From assembly GCF_003609645.1 (NCBI RefSeq), contig NZ_MCIB01000040.1, forward strand, positions 1-64,000: DNA of 64,000 bases, written 5' to 3'. A program made the position numbers and the translations under genes. This document shows positions 61,478 to 64,000 of the stretch, piece by piece. Below the pieces are notes generated by a model. That model was not told the origin of the DNA and did no database searches. It saw only the letters and a list, made by a program, of their open reading frames with translations. The stretch's first letter is position 1, and every line of letters begins with the position of its first letter. The DNA comes from Thermohalobacter berrensis. GTDB taxonomy: Bacteria > Bacillota > Clostridia > Tissierellales > Thermohalobacteraceae.

Positions 61478-61759
61478 ATGTGTAAATTAGAAGATAATAT
61501 TAAGGATAAATCTAACCTTATAAACATAATTTACAATATAAGAAATAAGTTCAAAACTCCTAAAAAAGATAATCATGATAATGATGATTTTTTGAAGGCC
61601 TTAGATGAAGCCCATAAAGAATGGAAAGATGCGGAAAACTATTTTAAAAATGTTACAGATAATGACTTAATAGATTATGCTATATATGAAATGAAAGCTG
61701 CAAGGAAGAAATATATATATCTTTTAAAAGAGGCTAAAAGAAAGGGAATAAAAGTATAA
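61478..61759 (+). CDS. yaaL: YaaL family protein (DUF2508)
   Basis: A 93-residue, highly charged helical protein: DDFLKALDEAHKEWKDAENYFKNVTD and AIYEMKAARKKYIYLLKEAKRKG match the DUF2508/YaaL family. In Bacillus subtilis yaaL lies between recR and bofA; here the order is kept, with small genes inserted after recR. Function unknown. Confidence 0.85.
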   Translation: MCKLEDNIKDKSNLINIIYNIRNKFKTPKKDNHDNDDFLKALDEAHKEWKDAENYFKNVTDNDLIDYAIYEMKAARKKYIYLLKEAKRKGIKV

Positions 61760-61841
61760 TAAAAGAATAATGTAATATTTATGTCCAAATTCCTATATAT
61801 TAAATTATAGATAGGTAATTTAATATATGGGAGAGGATTTT

Positions 61842-62114
61842 ATGGGTATTGGTATAGAGCTTAGTGTTATTTTGGCATATGCATTTGGTCTTGTATTGTT
61901 ATATTTTATTGCCTGTTTTTTATTAGTTCCATTAAAATTCTTAGTTAAATTAATTGTAAACGGGATAATAGGGGGAGTAATTTTATTATTAATAAATTTC
62001 TTTGGTAAATTTATAGGTATAGCAATAGGAATAAATCCAATAACTGCTTTAATAGTAGGTTTTTTAGGAGTGCCAGGTATAATACTCTTACTAGTTATTC
62101 AGTATATTATATAA
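61842..62114 (+). CDS. bofA: BofA family pro-sigma-K processing inhibitor
   Basis: A 90-residue membrane protein with two to three helices. The C-terminal motif NFFGKFIGIAIGINPITALIVGFLGVPG is typical of BofA, which restrains the SpoIVFB protease during sporulation. ATG 61842 follows GAGAGG; an upstream start is less likely. It ends at a GCTGATGG-type terminator. Confidence 0.9.
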   Translation: MGIGIELSVILAYAFGLVLLYFIACFLLVPLKFLVKLIVNGIIGGVILLLINFFGKFIGIAIGINPITALIVGFLGVPGIILLLVIQYII

Positions 62115-62121
62115 GATTTAG

Positions 62122-62152
62122 AAGCTGATGGTTTAAACCATCAGCTTTTTTA
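62122..62152 (+). terminator. Terminator of bofA
   Basis: AAGCTGATGG-TTTAAA-CCATCAGCTT and a T run. A member of the AAGCTGATGG set. Confidence 0.92.
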
Positions 62153-62233
62153 ACAACAAATTACATTTCCAACTTTTTCTCATACTGACAAAATGGTATA
62201 ATCAAAAAATAAAGACTTCAGGGGGAAGGGAAA

Positions 62234-64000
62234 GTGAAAGCTTATATAAAGAAATCCCATGAAAGATGTAAAAAAATAGGATTAGATGTAAATAGAAAAT
62301 ATAGCAAAACTATAATTAATGGGGGAGAACTACAAAAAAGATTAGAGAAAAATAAAGACTTAATTTTAACGGCAAAGCCGATTATAAATCAACTTTATAA
62401 CTTTGTTAAAGGGTCAAACTTTTTTGCTATATTAACAGATGAAGAAGGGTGTATATTGAATGTGATAGGAGATGAAAAAATTTTATCAGAGGCCTTTTCT
62501 CTTAAGATGGTTCCAGGGGCTTTTATGAATGAAGAGAATATAGGAACTAATGCAATGGCTGTTGCTTTAAAGGAAGGTATGCCTGTACAGGTATCTGGTT
62601 CGGAACACTTTATTAAGGCATATCATAGATGGACATGTTCTGCTGCACCTATAAAAAATAATGAGGGGAAAATAATTGGAACCTTAGACTTAACAGGATA
62701 TAGTGAATTTGTCCATTCACATACACTTGGAATGGTTGTAGCAGCTGTTAACGCTATATCTAAAATGCTTGAAATAAAGAAATATACTGAGAAACTTGAA
62801 ATGGCAAAAATATATACTGAAACTGTTGTAGATAGTATTCATGCTGGAATATTAACATCAGATTTACATGGCAATATAAAAACGGTCAATAAATACGTAA
62901 CTAAGATGTTTGGATACAGCGTAGAGGAGATGAAACAAAAAAAGATATGGGAGTTATTTGATGGATGGGAAAGGGTTAAAGAAACTGTATTGTCAAATTG
63001 CAGCTTCTTAGATAATGAAGTGTTTATAAATGCTAGAAGAAATAAGCTGCAATTTAACCTTAGTGTTTATCCTATTTTAGACAATAATGATGAATTAAAG
63101 CATTTAGTATTTGTTTTTAAGGAAGTTAAAAAGGTAAGGAAGCTTGCTAATAAAATAATGGGAAGACAAGCGATTTATACCTTTGATAAGATAATTGGCA
63201 AAAATAAAGATTTTATTAAAGTAGTTGAATTTGCTAAAAAAATAGCAGATAGCAGGTCAACAATACTTATAACTGGAGAAAGTGGTACAGGAAAGGAAAT
63301 ATTTGCCCAGTCTATACATAACTATAGTGATAGACGGGAGGAACCCTTTGTACCTATAAACTGTGGAGCTATACCTAAAAACCTTATAGAATCAGAACTT
63401 TTTGGATATGAAGAAGGGGCTTTTACGGGAGCTAAAAAAAGAGGACATCCGGGGAAATTCGAAATAGCTGACGGTGGAACAATCTTTCTAGATGAAATTG
63501 GAGAAATGCCATTAGATATGCAGACAAGACTTTTAAGGGTTATAGAAGAAGGAACTGTAAGTAGAATTGGAAGCACTAAAGAAATAGTTGTTAATGTTAG
63601 GATAATTGCAGCAACTAACAAGGATTTATATGAGGAAGTAAAAAAAGGGAATTTTAGAAAGGATTTATTTTACAGATTAAATGTACTTCCAATTAAACTT
63701 CCAGCTTTGAGGGAAAGAAAAGACGATATTCCCCTTTTAATTGAATACTTCATAAAGAGAAAGTCTAAAAAATTAAATAAAAGGAGAATTAAAATTTCAA
63801 ATGAGCATATGGAATATTTAATTAACTATGAATGGCCAGGTAATATACGGGAGTTAGAAAATTATGTTGAATTATTGATTAATACTGAAGGGATTACAGA
63901 TTTTACATATAAAAACAATAGGACCATAAAGTTAGAGTTTAACAGAAAGAATATATATGAAGAGTTGACATTAGAAGAGGTTGAGAAAAGACATATAATA
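62234..64000 (+). CDS. Sigma-54-dependent transcriptional activator, 3' end outside the window
   Basis: At least 589 residues of an enhancer-binding protein. GTG 62234 follows AGGGGGAAGGG. The N-terminal GAF-like domain resembles AcoR-type regulators (NEENIGTNAMAVAL, WTCSAAPIKNNEGKIIGTLDLTG). A PAS domain follows (about 190-300: DSIHAGILTSDLHGNIKTVNKY). The AAA domain has Walker A GESGTGKE near residue 347, the sigma-54 contact loop GAFTGA near residue 394 and IFLDEIGEMP. The final C-terminal helix-turn-helix starts as the window ends. Its target genes are presumably downstream. Confidence 0.93.
   Translation, partial: MKAYIKKSHERCKKIGLDVNRKYSKTIINGGELQKRLEKNKDLILTAKPIINQLYNFVKGSNFFAILTDEEGCILNVIGDEKILSEAFSLKMVPGAFMNEENIGTNAMAVALKEGMPVQVSGSEHFIKAYHRWTCSAAPIKNNEGKIIGTLDLTGYSEFVHSHTLGMVVAAVNAISKMLEIKKYTEKLEMAKIYTETVVDSIHAGILTSDLHGNIKTVNKYVTKMFGYSVEEMKQKKIWELFDGWERVKETVLSNCSFLDNEVFINARRNKLQFNLSVYPILDNNDELKHLVFVFKEVKKVRKLANKIMGRQAIYTFDKIIGKNKDFIKVVEFAKKIADSRSTILITGESGTGKEIFAQSIHNYSDRREEPFVPINCGAIPKNLIESELFGYEEGAFTGAKKRGHPGKFEIADGGTIFLDEIGEMPLDMQTRLLRVIEEGTVSRIGSTKEIVVNVRIIAATNKDLYEEVKKGNFRKDLFYRLNVLPIKLPALRERKDDIPLLIEYFIKRKSKKLNKRRIKISNEHMEYLINYEWPGNIRELENYVELLINTEGITDFTYKNNRTIKLEFNRKNIYEELTLEEVEKRHII

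Overview
The window is a very AT-rich stretch of a Gram-positive, low-GC, anaerobic and spore-forming bacterium, most likely a member of the Clostridia or Tissierellia. The signs are [FeFe]-hydrogenase maturation genes (hydG, hydF, TM1266-type regulator), hybrid-cluster protein, sporulation genes (bofA, yaaL, a Spo0E-type phosphatase), T-box and Mn riboswitches, strong GGAGG ribosome binding sites and frequent TTG/GTG starts. I see no phage, insertion sequence or CRISPR array.

Layout. 0.3-3.7 kb: CorA-type transporter, split ThrE-type amino-acid exporter, NiaR repressor. 3.9-9.7 kb: PfoR-like membrane protein, UPF0182 protein, luxS, and a DUF3793-flavodoxin operon behind a near-ideal Fur box. 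9.8-16.4 kb: T-box plus serS, M1 peptidase lipoprotein, DacF-type carboxypeptidase, tRNA-Arg, tadA, CPBP protease. 16.5-20.6 kb: trehalose operon treP-treC-treR, with an operator filling the promoter spacer. 20.6-25.8 kb: a decayed mutS2-like gene, methyltransferase, dsdA, phospholipase C-like protein, diguanylate cyclase, TSCPD protein. 26.1-33.4 kb: a Tad/Flp pilus locus in which both platform genes, tadB and tadC, are broken at homopolymer runs. Converging on its end at 33.4-33.7 kb is a short gene with an in-frame TGA and a SECIS-like hairpin, a probable selenoprotein. 34-39 kb: YfcC-type permease and a Ni/Co ECF transporter with accessory lipoprotein and NikL. 39-45.9 kb: ferredoxin-type aldo/keto reductase, glucose PTS gene under a GlcT-type antiterminator, Mn riboswitch with a CaCA antiporter, duplicated-domain lipoprotein, nitroreductase. 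46.3-52.7 kb: thrC-thrB, then a nitrosative-stress module (cupin, hcp, Crp/Fnr regulator, ferredoxin) joined by matching GTAAC-N4-GTTAC sites. 52.7-56 kb: hydrogenase maturation operon TM1266-hydG-hydF with a structured leader RNA. 56.1-64 kb: tRNA-Ser, SRP RNA, dnaX-ebfC-recR, small genes including yaaL and bofA, and a sigma-54 activator cut by the window end.

How it fits together. Several modules point to a redox-sensitive anaerobe: iron-controlled flavodoxin, Hcp with its own ferredoxin and regulator, hydrogenase assembly, Ni/Co uptake and a candidate selenoprotein. Sugar uptake uses two separately regulated PTS systems (TreR for trehalose, GlcT plus CcpA-like control for glucose). Intergenic DNA carries dispersed repeats: TTGACAATT-type blocks, AGTTGTTAG-type hairpins, a GTAGCGCAGACT palindrome and a set of near-identical AAGCTGATGG terminators. 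Several genes end inside their own terminator hairpins.

The most noteworthy items are the UGA-containing small gene at 33.4-33.7 kb, the paired homopolymer frameshifts in tadB and tadC, the -41.5 regulator sites of the hcp module, and the structured RNA ahead of hydG/hydF. All product names rest on reading motifs by eye; no database search was run.
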